Below, piece after piece: positions 43,617 to 52,002 of a stretch of DNA of 64,000 nucleotides. This stretch comes from Prevotellaceae bacterium (GTDB taxonomy: Bacteria; Bacteroidota; Bacteroidia; Bacteroidales; Bacteroidaceae): assembly GCA_028723525.1 (NCBI GenBank), contig JAQYET010000076.1, positions 62,001 through 126,000 of the forward strand, given 5' to 3'. The notes under the pieces are model-generated. The model was not told where the DNA came from, made no database searches, and worked only from the letters and a program-made list of their open reading frames with translations. The number at the start of each line of letters is the position of its first letter. The first letter of the stretch is position 1. The position numbers and the translations under genes are program-made.

Positions 43617-44828
43617 TTACGGACTGCACAGTGCGTTGCATAGTTTGTTTTGAAAGTTCCTGCCTGTGGAACTCCGGCGTATCCCCATGTTTATTATTGA
43701 GAAACAAATCAGATGCCCGTTAGGCGCGTCAAGGTAGCCTGCGAGCGAACTTACACCCTCCACCGTACCGGTTTTTGCCCTCACATTGCCCTCTGCATGA
43801 GTGCCGCGCATTCGGCTTTTCAGTGTTCCGTCAACTCCGGCAATAGGCAGCGAAGGGTATAGATGACTGAAAATATCTTTGTTTTCGTAGGCATATTTCA
43901 GGAAAAGCACCTCCTCGTGGGGCGACACATAGTTATACAGCGACAGTCCGCTGCCGTCGGCTACATAATAATCTTTGCTGTCGAGTCCCACCTTGCGTAT
44001 TATACTATTGAAGTGAACTTTCGCTTTTTCGGCAGAACTGCCTAATTGATAGAACATCGCTTCGGCATAGGTATTGTCGCTATTCTTCATCATTCTGTTC
44101 AGAACTCTGTCCATAGAGTGTGTCACCAAGCATATTTGCTGCGCCGAGGAAGGCGTTCTCTCTTGGCTTAAATATCCGTTGATTACCACTCCTCTTTGTT
44201 CCAGCAGTGCGGTGAAGCGTTCGATGAAGTCGTCTTTCTTGTTCAGCATCAGCGGTGTCAGCACGGGGTTATCGTCGTCCCAGCACCACCCTTCGCCCAG
44301 CATTTTATCATCTTTGAAGCAAAGGTCGATACAGATATTTCCGAGAATGGTGTCTATCCCTGCAGTCCTTACAGCCGACACGAATGTTTCGAGGTCTTCG
44401 TTTCCGAATGCAGGGTCGAACCCTCCGACGCAATACAGCGAGCCGTTCAGCGTTCCGTTGGCTATCTCACCGGTATGGTAAAGGCTTGTCTTGAACTCAT
44501 GGCTGCCCCCCAAGCGGTCGAGTGCAGTCACGGCGGTGAGCATCTTCTGCGTACTTGCCGGTCGCATGGTCTGCTGTTCGTTGTAAGCATACAGCACCTT
44601 GTTGTCGGTGAGGTCGTAGATTTCCAGTCCCACGGTAGAGGTCTTGAATATTTTGCTTTGCAACAGAGCGTCAATCCTGTCGGAAATCTTCTCCTCCCAA
44701 GGTCTGTTATCTTCGCTGCTGTATTCCGACGCCGCAGATAACGTGTCGGCATCATCATAATCCTGTGCCGTGATGTTCAGTGTTACAAGGCACAAGACCA
44801 TAAAAAGGCAAATCTTCTTAATCCTCAT
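43617..44828 (-). CDS. dacB: D-Ala-D-Ala carboxypeptidase/endopeptidase (PBP4 type)
   Basis: The 403-residue protein has a signal peptide (1-21, ending TAQ) and the three penicillin-binding motifs of the S13 family: SxxK (STQK, 92-95), SxN (SDN, 250-252) and KTG (352-354). It trims or cleaves peptidoglycan cross-links in the periplasm. Its start overlaps the preceding PH-like gene by 11 nt, so the two are cotranscribed, probably with pheS. Confidence 0.94.
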   Translation of the reverse strand: MRIKKICLFMVLCLVTLNITAQDYDDADTLSAASEYSSEDNRPWEEKISDRIDALLQSKIFKTSTVGLEIYDLTDNKVLYAYNEQQTMRPASTQKMLTAVTALDRLGGSHEFKTSLYHTGEIANGTLNGSLYCVGGFDPAFGNEDLETFVSAVRTAGIDTILGNICIDLCFKDDKMLGEGWCWDDDNPVLTPLMLNKKDDFIERFTALLEQRGVVINGYLSQERTPSSAQQICLVTHSMDRVLNRMMKNSDNTYAEAMFYQLGSSAEKAKVHFNSIIRKVGLDSKDYYVADGSGLSLYNYVSPHEEVLFLKYAYENKDIFSHLYPSLPIAGVDGTLKSRMRGTHAEGNVRAKTGTVEGVSSLAGYLDAPNGHLICFSIINMGIRRSSTGRNFQNKLCNALCSP

Positions 44829-45207
44829 CCTTTACCCGTTTTTTCAGTCTTCTTATTATATCCTCTTCGTTTATTGTGCTTATCGTGGCATGCCTACTGC
44901 CCTCATATTCTATCAGCACATAGTGGGAAAACAGTGTTTTCACCTTCTCTGCGCGCTCTATGCTGTCCAACTTTATCGTTGTTTTTCTGCCGAGCCGTCC
45001 TCTTGCTATCGTCAGTATGTTGTCGGCAATGACGTATGTCGTGTTGAGCAGTCGGTCAACTACTGCCACATCAAGCACTATAAGCACGCTGCCCACCACG
45101 ACATTCACCGCAGTGCGGTTCCAAAAGAAGCACAACGCCAACACTGCCAACATTGCCGCGCCTGCCACTTCGGTATATGAAACACGGTGTCTGAAACTTC
45201 TCATCAT
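44818..45207 (-). CDS. Small membrane protein with PH-like domain
   Basis: The 129-residue protein has two N-terminal membrane segments (about 13-30 and 33-50) and a C-terminal beta-rich region (YVIADNILTIARGRLGRKTTIKLDSIERAEKVKTLFSHYVLIEYEG) like bacterial PH domains. The function is unknown. It overlaps dacB by 11 nt and starts 25 nt after pheS on the same strand. Confidence 0.75.
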   Translation of the reverse strand: MMRSFRHRVSYTEVAGAAMLAVLALCFFWNRTAVNVVVGSVLIVLDVAVVDRLLNTTYVIADNILTIARGRLGRKTTIKLDSIERAEKVKTLFSHYVLIEYEGSRHATISTINEEDIIRRLKKRVKDED

Positions 45208-45232
45208 CAGAATTCGGTCGGTATCAGCATTA

Positions 45233-46270
45233 TCAGTATGCCGACTCGAACTCGCGAAGGAAGCGTATGTCGTTCTCGGAGAACATGCGCAGGTCGCTCA
45301 CCTGATATTTAAGGTTCGTTATGCGCTCCACTCCGAGTCCGAAAGCGTAGCCGCTGTATATGCTGCTATCTATTCCGCACTGTTCGAGAACGTTAGGGTC
45401 AACCATTCCACAGCCCAATATTTCCACCCAGCCGGTGTGCTTGCAGAAACCGCATCCGCCACCTCCGCAGATATGGCACGAGATGTCCATTTCGGCACTT
45501 GGTTCGGTGAAAGGGAAGTAACTCGGGCGAAGGCGTATCTCGGTGTCGGCTCCGAACATCTCGCGTGCAAACGACAGAAGCACCTGTTTCAGGTCGGTGA
45601 ACGACACGTTCTTGTCAATGTAGAGTCCTTCCACTTGGTGGAAGAAGCAATGTGCGCGCGCTGTTATCGCCTCATTGCGATACACTCGTCCCGGGCAAAT
45701 TATGCGAATTGGCGGCTCTTGCGTCTCCATGACACGCGCCTGAACGGAAGATGTGTGTGAGCGCAGTATGATATTCTTTGTCGCGTCGTTTTGGTTCATC
45801 TCGACGAAGAACGTGTCCTGCATGTCGCGTGCAGGGTGGTCGGCGGCAAAGTTCATTCTTGTGAACACGTGCATGTCGTCTTCCACTTCCGGTCCGTCGG
45901 CGAGTACGAAGCCCATTCTTGAGAAGATGTCTATTATTTCGTTCTCAACGATTGTCAGCGGGTGGCGTGTTCCCAATGGGATAGGGTAGGCAGAGCGTGT
46001 CAAGTCGATGTCTGCAGCACCCTCATCGCTTGTTTCCGTCTGTTCGCGCAGTGCGTTTATTTTTTCTATTGCAGTCTGTTTCAGTTCGTTTATTTTCATT
46101 CCCACCGCTTTCTTTTCTTCTGCGGCAACGTTGCGGAAGTCAGACATCAGTGCGTTAATCTCCCCTTTCTTACTGAGATATTTTAGTCTGAGAGCCTCAA
46201 TTTCCTCTGCGTTTGAGGCTTTCAGTGCGTTCACTTCTTTCAGAAGTTGTTCGATTTTGTCAAGCATCAT
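45233..46270 (-). CDS. pheS: Phenylalanyl-tRNA synthetase alpha subunit
   Basis: PheS is the catalytic subunit charging tRNA-Phe. The 345-residue protein [19 protein letters not shown] has the N-terminal coiled-coil tRNA-binding arm (1-90), class II motif 2 ([24 protein letters not shown]), [22 protein letters not shown] and motif 3 ([15 protein letters not shown]). A longer frame continues upstream into the repeat array but encodes only repeat translations, so I place the start at the ATG pair near 46270. Its promoter is formed by the adjacent repeat (46298-46328). pheT is not adjacent. Confidence 0.96.
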   Translation of the reverse strand: [345 protein letters not shown]

Positions 46271-46297
46271 TCCTATTTTATATATAATATATGGGTG

Positions 46298-46328
46298 CAA
46301 AGTTAGTGCAAATCGAGTGAAATACAAA
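46298..46328 (-). promoter_or_regulatory. Repeat-borne promoter of pheS (minus strand)
   Basis: On the minus strand TTTG (46328-46325) and TAACTTTG (46305-46298) are separated by exactly 19 nt. Most of this promoter lies inside the gene-proximal copy of the 87-bp repeat. It is 28 nt before the pheS ATG. Confidence 0.8.
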
Positions 46329-46537
46329 AAGAATTCATTCTTTTTTATTTCCGAGGTGCCGCCTAACTTCACGGAAGTAATACGTAGAGTTAGTGCAAAT
46401 CGAGTGAAATACAAAAAGAATTTATTCTTTTTTATTTCCGAGATGCCGCCTAACTTCACGGAAGTAATACGTAGAGTTAGTGCAAATCGAGTGAAATACA
46501 AAAAGAATTCATTCTTTTTTATTTCCGAGGTGCCGCC
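46302..46537 (-). repeat. Tandem array of the 87-bp promoter repeat (2.7 copies)
   Basis: Copies start at 46302, 46389 and 46476 with an exact 87-bp period; the last is truncated near 46537. Copies differ by only a few bases (for example GAATTCATTC versus GAATTTATTC). The array fills almost the whole gap between the DUF389 stop (46544) and pheS. Relatives are at 48176-48280 and 55785-55992 in the opposite orientation. Confidence 0.9.
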
Positions 46538-46543
46538 TTTTCG

Positions 46544-47899
46544 CTAAGGCATTACTAACAACACTATGCTGTCGTTTGCCGCGCGCTCGCCAATCCATTG
46601 CCTCATTTTCTTCTGTTCTGCGTCATTCATCCGTGCACCTTTTTTCAGTTCCACTATCGCTGCCACGTATCTTTTCTGTGGCAGAGTGTCAGTGGATACA
46701 AAGACAGCCCTTGACAATGAGAAACTCTTTATTGAGGGATAAAGCACCCTGATTTCGCCCCTCATCCGGTTGCTAAGTTCCTCGTAGCGGCGGTATTGGT
46801 GCAGAGAGTCGCGCGTTTTCGCTTGTCTTGCGCTCTCCTCCATAAGCATTTGCTGATATTTTTCGTGTGTTTCGTTGTTCTTTGCCAGTTTGTTCTCCAA
46901 CAGTTGAATGTTCGCCGATGCCGCGCCCTGTATGAGTTGCAGCCGGAAATCCTTCATTCCGTAGAACTCAAGCAGCCTTTTCGCCTGTCGCTGCACGCTG
47001 TCTGGCACCTCGTTTCCTACCACAACCACCCTCAACATCTTGCTCTCCTTGTTTGCGTCGTATGATATAACCTGCGACCCTTTCCAGTCGAGTTCTTTGT
47101 CAACGAAATTCTTCACCCTGCTTTGAAACACCGTGTCGCCAACCAACTTGTATGTCATAATGGCAGCGGGGATTAGTGTCACGACCGCGATAACGATAAT
47201 CTTGTTGTGAATATTGCGCGCTTTTTGGCTGTCGAGCGACGCTATCGGGCTGAATTTCAGGAATTTCACGCCGAGATATGTCGCAATGCAAATGAACACC
47301 GAGTTGATATAGAAGAGATAGAATGCACCGATGAAATAACTGAAATTGAGTGTTGCGATACCGAAACCTGCCGTACAGAGCGGCGGCATCAGTGCAGTGG
47401 CGATTGCAACGCCCGGTATCACGTTACCCTTTCCTCCCGCAGCCAGTGCCACAATGCCTGCCGCGCCACCGAAGAAGGCTATCAGGACATCGTAGAGCGT
47501 GGGTGAGGTGCGGGCGAGAAGTTCCGACTGCGCCTCGCTGAGCGGTGAAATGGCGAAATAGACTGTTGCCGTGAGTACGCTGATTACCGTTGCCACGACA
47601 AGATTTTTGGCAGACCTTTTCAGCAGAGTCATGTCGTTTATTCCGATGCCGAGTCCCAAACCGAGGATTGGTCCCATGAGAGGCGATATGAGCATGGCAC
47701 CGATTATCACTGCCGTGGAGTTCACGTTAAGTCCCAGCGAAGCGATGAAGATTGCGAACACGAGCACCCACAGGTTAGCCCCTCTGAACGATACGCCGTT
47801 TTCGATGCTCTCTATCGTCTCCTTTTCGTCGCTCTTGTCGGGCATCATGTTGAAGTACTTTTTCCCTATTTCCTTTGCCTTGTTAAAGTCGAAGTTCAT
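46544..47899 (-). CDS. DUF389 multi-span membrane protein
   Basis: The 451-residue protein has a DUF389 core with about six membrane spans (roughly 40-215) including SLGLNVNSTAVIIGAMLISPLMGPILGLGLGI and NVIPGVAIATALMPPLCTAGFGIA, then a span near 245-265, then a periplasmic or cytoplasmic region with coiled-coil character (about 330-400). The transport or other role is unknown. I chose the ATG at 47899; upstream codons to 47971 cross the -7 element TATCTTTG (47933-47926). Confidence 0.85.
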   Translation of the reverse strand: MNFDFNKAKEIGKKYFNMMPDKSDEKETIESIENGVSFRGANLWVLVFAIFIASLGLNVNSTAVIIGAMLISPLMGPILGLGLGIGINDMTLLKRSAKNLVVATVISVLTATVYFAISPLSEAQSELLARTSPTLYDVLIAFFGGAAGIVALAAGGKGNVIPGVAIATALMPPLCTAGFGIATLNFSYFIGAFYLFYINSVFICIATYLGVKFLKFSPIASLDSQKARNIHNKIIVIAVVTLIPAAIMTYKLVGDTVFQSRVKNFVDKELDWKGSQVISYDANKESKMLRVVVVGNEVPDSVQRQAKRLLEFYGMKDFRLQLIQGAASANIQLLENKLAKNNETHEKYQQMLMEESARQAKTRDSLHQYRRYEELSNRMRGEIRVLYPSIKSFSLSRAVFVSTDTLPQKRYVAAIVELKKGARMNDAEQKKMRQWIGERAANDSIVLLVMP

Positions 47900-48042
47900 A
47901 ATTCTGTCGCAGTTTAATTTCCTTGCAAAGATAATACTTTTATTTTTAAGATAGTGCTTGCTGCCTACCATAGATGCGTTTTTGGGGCTTTCGGCATGCC
48001 ATAAACATCAAAGTATTCTTGCAGAGCATGTCTTTCGTTGTG

Positions 48043-48126
48043 CAAAATCGGCGAAATTACTGACCAAAATCGGCGATTTTGAAAAGTAAAATCGGCGATT
48101 TTATTTTGCAATTTCGCCGAAATTGG
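48043..48126. repeat. Four-unit 22-bp-period palindromic element, copy E
   Basis: Units are at 48043-48060, 48065-48082, 48087-48104 and 48109-48126, with spacers TGAC, AAAG and TTTG. By junction type it is inverted relative to copy A. It lies between divergent genes (DUF389 and the DUF4348 lipoprotein), about 50 bp before a copy of the promoter repeat. Confidence 0.9.
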
Positions 48127-48175
48127 TTTTAGGTTGAATATCAATGTGATTGCGGCGTGGGTGTTTTGTTTTCTG

Positions 48176-48280
48176 TTTGCGCTAACTCTACGTACTTGTG
48201 TCCGTGAAGTTAGGCTGCATCTCGGAAATAAAAAAGAATAAATTCTTTTTGTATTTCACTCGATTTGCACTAACTTTGCA
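48176..48280 (+). repeat. Single copy of the 87-88 bp promoter repeat
   Basis: One full unit is preceded by a partial tail of another (TTTGCGCTAACTCTACG at 48177-48193). It is the same family as the arrays before pheS and thrS. The unit holds the near-palindrome AAAAAGAAT-AA-ATTCTTTTT just before the -33 element. Confidence 0.88.
48248..48278 (+). promoter_or_regulatory. Repeat-borne promoter of the DUF4348 gene
   Basis: TTTG at 48248-48251 and TAACTTTG at 48271-48278, 19 nt apart, 67 nt before the ATG. Confidence 0.8.
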
Positions 48281-48345
48281 AGCGAAAAAGGGAAAGTGAA
48301 TTGCTTATATAATTTTATTCAGAGAAAACTTATTTTTACGGAGAA

Positions 48346-49197
48346 ATGAAAAAGGCATTTGTTCTCGTGATTGCAGTGTTGCTATGCTCAATCATGACAA
48401 TGCAGACAACAAGTTGCACGGATAAAAAGACCGGGCAGGACAGTATCGTGTCAGACTCTTTGGACAGTGACACAACGGCTTTGGACTCGCTTGAGAAGAT
48501 AATGGAAGAGACTCCAATGCCTAAGACAGCGGACGAACTCTTCGACGACTTCGTGTTCAACTTTGCAGGCAACAGTAAGTTGCAGCGCACCAGGATTGTG
48601 TTCCCGCTGCCGGTGGTGACGGGCAAAAAGACTTCAATGATACAGAACAACCAATGGCGCACGGAACATTTTTTCATGGCGCAGGGATATTATACATTGA
48701 TATTCGACAACCGCAGACAGATGGCGTTGGGAAAAGACACGTCGGTGAACCATGTGGTGGTGGAGAAGATTATGCTCAACAGAAAGGCTGTGAAGCAGTA
48801 TGTGTTCAATCGCACCGATGGAAAATGGATGCTTACGGGCATCGTAAATCAGGGCTTGAGCCAAAATCATAATGCGTCGTTCTTGAATTTCTACGACAAG
48901 TTTGCAAACGACACTGCATATCAGATTGCGAGTCTTAACAACCCGGTGAAGTTTACCGGTCCCGACCCTGACGATGATTTCGCTTCCATGACGGGAGAGA
49001 TAGCACCGGAGACGTGGCTCGCCTTTGCGCCCACAGACATGCCGCGCGGGACTATATATAATATAATGTATGGCGAGAAGCCTGCTGGAGGCAACGAGAA
49101 GATTTTCTGTCTGCGTGGCATTGCAAACGGTCAGGAAATGGAAATGACATTCAAGAAGATTGGCGGGAAGTGGAAACTTACAAAACTTGTCCAATAA
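48346..49197 (+). CDS. DUF4348 lipoprotein
   Basis: The 283-residue protein has a signal peptide with a lipobox-like TTSC (lipidated Cys near residue 24), a short Asp/Ser-rich linker (25-55) and a DUF4348 domain (about 60-283: DDFVFNFAGNSKLQRTRIVFPLPV, CLRGIANGQEMEMTFKKIGGKWKLTKL). This family is largely limited to Bacteroidetes and has no known function. murB starts 5 nt after its stop. Confidence 0.85.
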   Translation: MKKAFVLVIAVLLCSIMTMQTTSCTDKKTGQDSIVSDSLDSDTTALDSLEKIMEETPMPKTADELFDDFVFNFAGNSKLQRTRIVFPLPVVTGKKTSMIQNNQWRTEHFFMAQGYYTLIFDNRRQMALGKDTSVNHVVVEKIMLNRKAVKQYVFNRTDGKWMLTGIVNQGLSQNHNASFLNFYDKFANDTAYQIASLNNPVKFTGPDPDDDFASMTGEIAPETWLAFAPTDMPRGTIYNIMYGEKPAGGNEKIFCLRGIANGQEMEMTFKKIGGKWKLTKLVQ

Positions 49198-49202
49198 GCA
49201 CG

Positions 49203-50228
49203 ATGAAGGATATTAGTGACTATAGTCTGTTCGGGCACAACACATTCGGAATAGATGTGCGTTGCAGCCGTTTCTTGGAGTTCGGAACGGTGGAGGAGGC
49301 GCAGGCTGTGGCTCGCGAACTGTCGAGCAAACCTCTCCCGTTCCTTATCATCGGGGGCGGAAGCAACCTTCTGTTGACGCAGGATTTCGCAGGAACGGTG
49401 GTGCACTCTGCAATAAAAGGTATATCGCACGAGGGCAACGGAATACTGCGCTGCGGCTCGGGGGAGCATTGGGATGACGTGGTGGCATACTGCGTGGAGA
49501 ACAATCTGTATGGTGCCGAAAACCTGTCGCTGATACCGGGAGACGTGGGCGCGAGTGCCGTTCAGAACATCGGAGCGTACGGAGTGGAGGCAAAGGACTT
49601 GATTGAAAGCATCGAAGCGGTGGAGATAGCAACGGCAAAGGTGGTGACAATAGATGCCGGTGAATGCAGATATGCTTACCGCATGAGTCGTTTCAAGGAA
49701 GAATGGAAAGACCGTTACCTTATCACTGCCGTTACATACAGGTTGGAGGCGGGGCGGTTTGAGGCTAAGACAGAATATGGTAACATCAACAGCGAACTGC
49801 AACGGCAGGGCATAACCAATCCCACTGCGGGACAGTTGCGGCAGACGGTGATAGACATACGCCGGCAGAAGCTGCCCGATCCGGAGGTGGAAGGCAATGC
49901 CGGAAGTTTCTTTATGAACCCAGTGGTTGACAGAAAGAAATTCGATGCCCTCGCTTCGCAATATCCGGGAATGCCACATTACACGCTGCCGGACGGCAGA
50001 GAGAAGATACCTGCGGGCTGGCTGATTGACCGCTGCGGTTGGAAAGGGCGTTCGCTCGGTAAGGCAGGAGTGCATGACAAGCAGGCATTGGTGCTGGTAA
50101 ACCGTGGAGGAGCAACAGGAAGCGAGATTGTGGCACTAAGTGACGCCATAAGAAAAGACGTGGCAGAGAAGTTCGGAATAGAGATTTTCCCGGAGGTAAA
50201 CATTCTGCCAACGCCCAAAAAGGATTAA
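49203..50228 (+). CDS. murB: UDP-N-acetylenolpyruvoylglucosamine reductase
   Basis: MurB makes UDP-MurNAc, the second committed step of peptidoglycan synthesis. The 341-residue protein has the FAD-binding GGGSNLLL (51-58), LSLIPGDVGASAVQNIGAYG, GNAGSFFMNPVV with the catalytic Ser, and a C-terminal FPEVNILP with the catalytic Glu. The C-terminal form is the type I, E. coli-like enzyme. The ATG at 49203 is preferred; an ATG at 49170 would overlap the upstream gene. Confidence 0.96.
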   Translation: MKDISDYSLFGHNTFGIDVRCSRFLEFGTVEEAQAVARELSSKPLPFLIIGGGSNLLLTQDFAGTVVHSAIKGISHEGNGILRCGSGEHWDDVVAYCVENNLYGAENLSLIPGDVGASAVQNIGAYGVEAKDLIESIEAVEIATAKVVTIDAGECRYAYRMSRFKEEWKDRYLITAVTYRLEAGRFEAKTEYGNINSELQRQGITNPTAGQLRQTVIDIRRQKLPDPEVEGNAGSFFMNPVVDRKKFDALASQYPGMPHYTLPDGREKIPAGWLIDRCGWKGRSLGKAGVHDKQALVLVNRGGATGSEIVALSDAIRKDVAEKFGIEIFPEVNILPTPKKD

Positions 50229-50281
50229 AGACATTGGCTGTGTGATAAGTGAAAGATGAGGCGGAAAGGTAAGAACAGGCT

Positions 50282-51055
50282 ATGAAGATAATTTTTCTCG
50301 GCACGGGGACATCTGTGGGAGTGCCTACGATAGGTTGTGATTGCAGGGTGTGTCGGAGTACAGACCCACACGACAAGCGGCTGCGTTGCTCGGCGTTGGT
50401 GGAGACCGGCGACACGAGAATACTCATAGACCCGGGTCCCGACTTCCGTCAGCAGATGCTCTCGCAGCCTTTCCGCAAGATAGATGCCGTGCTGCTGACG
50501 CATATTCACTACGACCATGCCGGCGGAATAGACGACTTGCGCCCCTTCTGCAAGTTCGGTGAGGTGAACGTGTATGCCGATAACGTCACGGCAGATGCGC
50601 TCATGAATACCATTCCATACTGCTTTGCCGAGAACCGTTATCCCGGAGTGCCTAACATAAACCTCATCCGCATCAACCGGCACGAGGCAATCAGGGTGAA
50701 CGACATCAGCGTGATGCCGTTTGAGGTGATGCACGGCAGCATGCCGATAACGGCTTACCGTATCGGTAAACTGGCGTATATTACCGACATGAAATCAATA
50801 AAAACAGAGGAGATTGCCATGCTTGACGGTGTAGATACGCTCGTTGTCAATGCCTTGAGATATGCCCCCGACCACTATGCTCACCAGAGTGTGGATGACG
50901 CTGTGGCGTTTTCGCGCAGGGTGGGGGCGCGCAAAACCTATCTTATACACAGTTGCCACGACATCGGACTGCATGCCGAGGTGAACGAAAAACTCCCGCC
51001 CGGAGTGCAACTTGCATTCGATGGGCAGGAGGTAGAAGTTGATTGTCAGGAGTGA
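50282..51055 (+). CDS. PhnP-like MBL-fold phosphodiesterase
   Basis: The 257-residue protein has an N-terminal Cys group (C19, C21, C24 in GCDCRVC), the metallo-beta-lactamase motif THIHYDHAGG (73-82) with H74, H76, D78 and H79, and later LVVNALRY and LIHSCHD. It resembles PhnP cyclic phosphodiesterases and related zinc hydrolases. No phosphonate genes are nearby, so the substrate is unknown. It follows murB by 53 nt. Confidence 0.85.
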   Translation: MKIIFLGTGTSVGVPTIGCDCRVCRSTDPHDKRLRCSALVETGDTRILIDPGPDFRQQMLSQPFRKIDAVLLTHIHYDHAGGIDDLRPFCKFGEVNVYADNVTADALMNTIPYCFAENRYPGVPNINLIRINRHEAIRVNDISVMPFEVMHGSMPITAYRIGKLAYITDMKSIKTEEIAMLDGVDTLVVNALRYAPDHYAHQSVDDAVAFSRRVGARKTYLIHSCHDIGLHAEVNEKLPPGVQLAFDGQEVEVDCQE

Positions 51056-51056
51056 C

Positions 51057-51350
51057 TTACTTGTTTTTCTTGACGAACTTATTCATCACGCCGTTGTATT
51101 TGCGATAGAGTTTCCAGCCGAGCATAGCTCCATCGAAAATCCCTGCACCTGTATTCAGCACGTCAGCCATTTTCAATCCCTTGGTGGAATGTTCGCGCTT
51201 GGTGGTGAGGTCGTTCCACAACGTTCCCATTTTGCTGCGGTCAGCCCTAATCCCCGTAAGCAACTGCTGCTTCCTTGCGGATATGTCCTTCAGCGTCTTA
51301 TACTGTGAGGGCATTGGCGGAATTGTTGTCATGGTGTTGTTCTTTTCCAT
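51057..51350 (-). CDS. Small conserved basic protein, function unknown
   Basis: The 97-residue protein (MEKNNTMTTIPPMPSQYKTLKDISARKQQLL) is basic and helical, with no membrane segment or known motif. It is the last gene of a three-gene minus-strand operon with a YtxH protein and a holin-like protein; the stop is 1 nt from the convergent PhnP-like gene. The start could also be the internal Met at residue 7. Confidence 0.65.
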   Translation of the reverse strand: MEKNNTMTTIPPMPSQYKTLKDISARKQQLLTGIRADRSKMGTLWNDLTTKREHSTKGLKMADVLNTGAGIFDGAMLGWKLYRKYNGVMNKFVKKNK

Positions 51351-51365
51351 AGCGTTCGGGCGTTT

Positions 51366-51734
51366 TTAAATATCCTTGTTCGTTTCGTTGTCAAAGAGCA
51401 ACCCGGCGAGGAACTTCACCAACGGGCGTTCGATGACCGGCTTGCGTAACAAGTATAGTAGTATGAGCACCGTCAGGTAGAAAGCTGCCACGACGCAGAA
51501 CGCCAATGGGTAGCCGATAGCCGTTGATAGTGCGAATGCTGCAGCGAAAGAGAGATAGATAAGCATGAGCAGCATCACGAGAGATGTCACAGCCCCGATT
51601 ACGAGTACCGTTATCAGGCGCACCGTTTTGTCGATTACGTCTAACTTCACATACTCGGTCTGCAACCCTACATAGTGCTTCAGCACTTCCACGAGTTGCC
51701 CTATCGTTTCAATGTTTCTGTCGCTTGAGAACAT
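51366..51734 (-). CDS. Holin-like / YqjE-type membrane protein
   Basis: The 122-residue protein has an amphipathic N-terminal helix (1-35) and two strong membrane segments (about 40-65 and 73-95) separated by a short loop. This is the phage_holin_3_6/YqjE pattern, common as chromosomal envelope proteins and not evidence of a prophage. It is 6 nt after the YtxH gene and 15 nt before the 97-residue protein gene. Confidence 0.8.
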   Translation of the reverse strand: MFSSDRNIETIGQLVEVLKHYVGLQTEYVKLDVIDKTVRLITVLVIGAVTSLVMLLMLIYLSFAAAFALSTAIGYPLAFCVVAAFYLTVLILLYLLRKPVIERPLVKFLAGLLFDNETNKDI

Positions 51735-51740
51735 AGATTA

Positions 51741-51956
51741 TCAATCCTCTGATGCTCCGGCAAGTTCGAGGTCGTCTGCAAACTCCTCTATCTCCTTGCG
51801 GGTCAGTTTCAGTTTGTGCTTCTCACAGAAGTCTTCGATGGTGCCACTGATTTTCTTACGTGTGTCTGTTCCCTTCTCGGGAGCCAAGAGCAGACCTATT
51901 GCTGCTCCGGCGATTGCGCCTCCGAGGAATGCGCTGATGTATCCAACTGTTTTCAT
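51741..51956 (-). CDS. YtxH-domain protein
   Basis: The 71-residue protein starts MKTVGYISAFLGGAIAGAAIGLLLAPEKGTDTRKK, the glycine-rich membrane segment followed by the LLxAPxxGxxTR motif of YtxH proteins, which are often induced by envelope or general stress. The remainder is acidic and helical. It is the first gene of the three-gene operon with a strong promoter just upstream. Confidence 0.88.
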   Translation of the reverse strand: MKTVGYISAFLGGAIAGAAIGLLLAPEKGTDTRKKISGTIEDFCEKHKLKLTRKEIEEFADDLELAGASED

Positions 51957-52002
51957 CTTTCTATTCTTTATTTGGGTTAAACATTTGTTCCTTACTGATT
52001 TG

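Noticed and set aside
45233..46501. A longer pheS reading frame starting at 46501 that adds 77 residues.
   Set aside because: The added part is a translation of the 87-bp DNA repeat ([17 protein letters not shown] repeated) and includes the promoter. The repeat keeps frame only because 87 is divisible by three; the 88-bp version before thrS does not.
6963..48126. The 22-bp-period palindromic clusters could be read as short CRISPR arrays.
   Set aside because: Spacers are only 4 nt, units are near-palindromic and variable, each cluster has exactly four units, and no cas genes are present in the window.
51366..51734. Prophage remnant, because of the holin-type protein.
   Set aside because: There are no other phage genes; this protein family is common as a chromosomal envelope protein beside YtxH.
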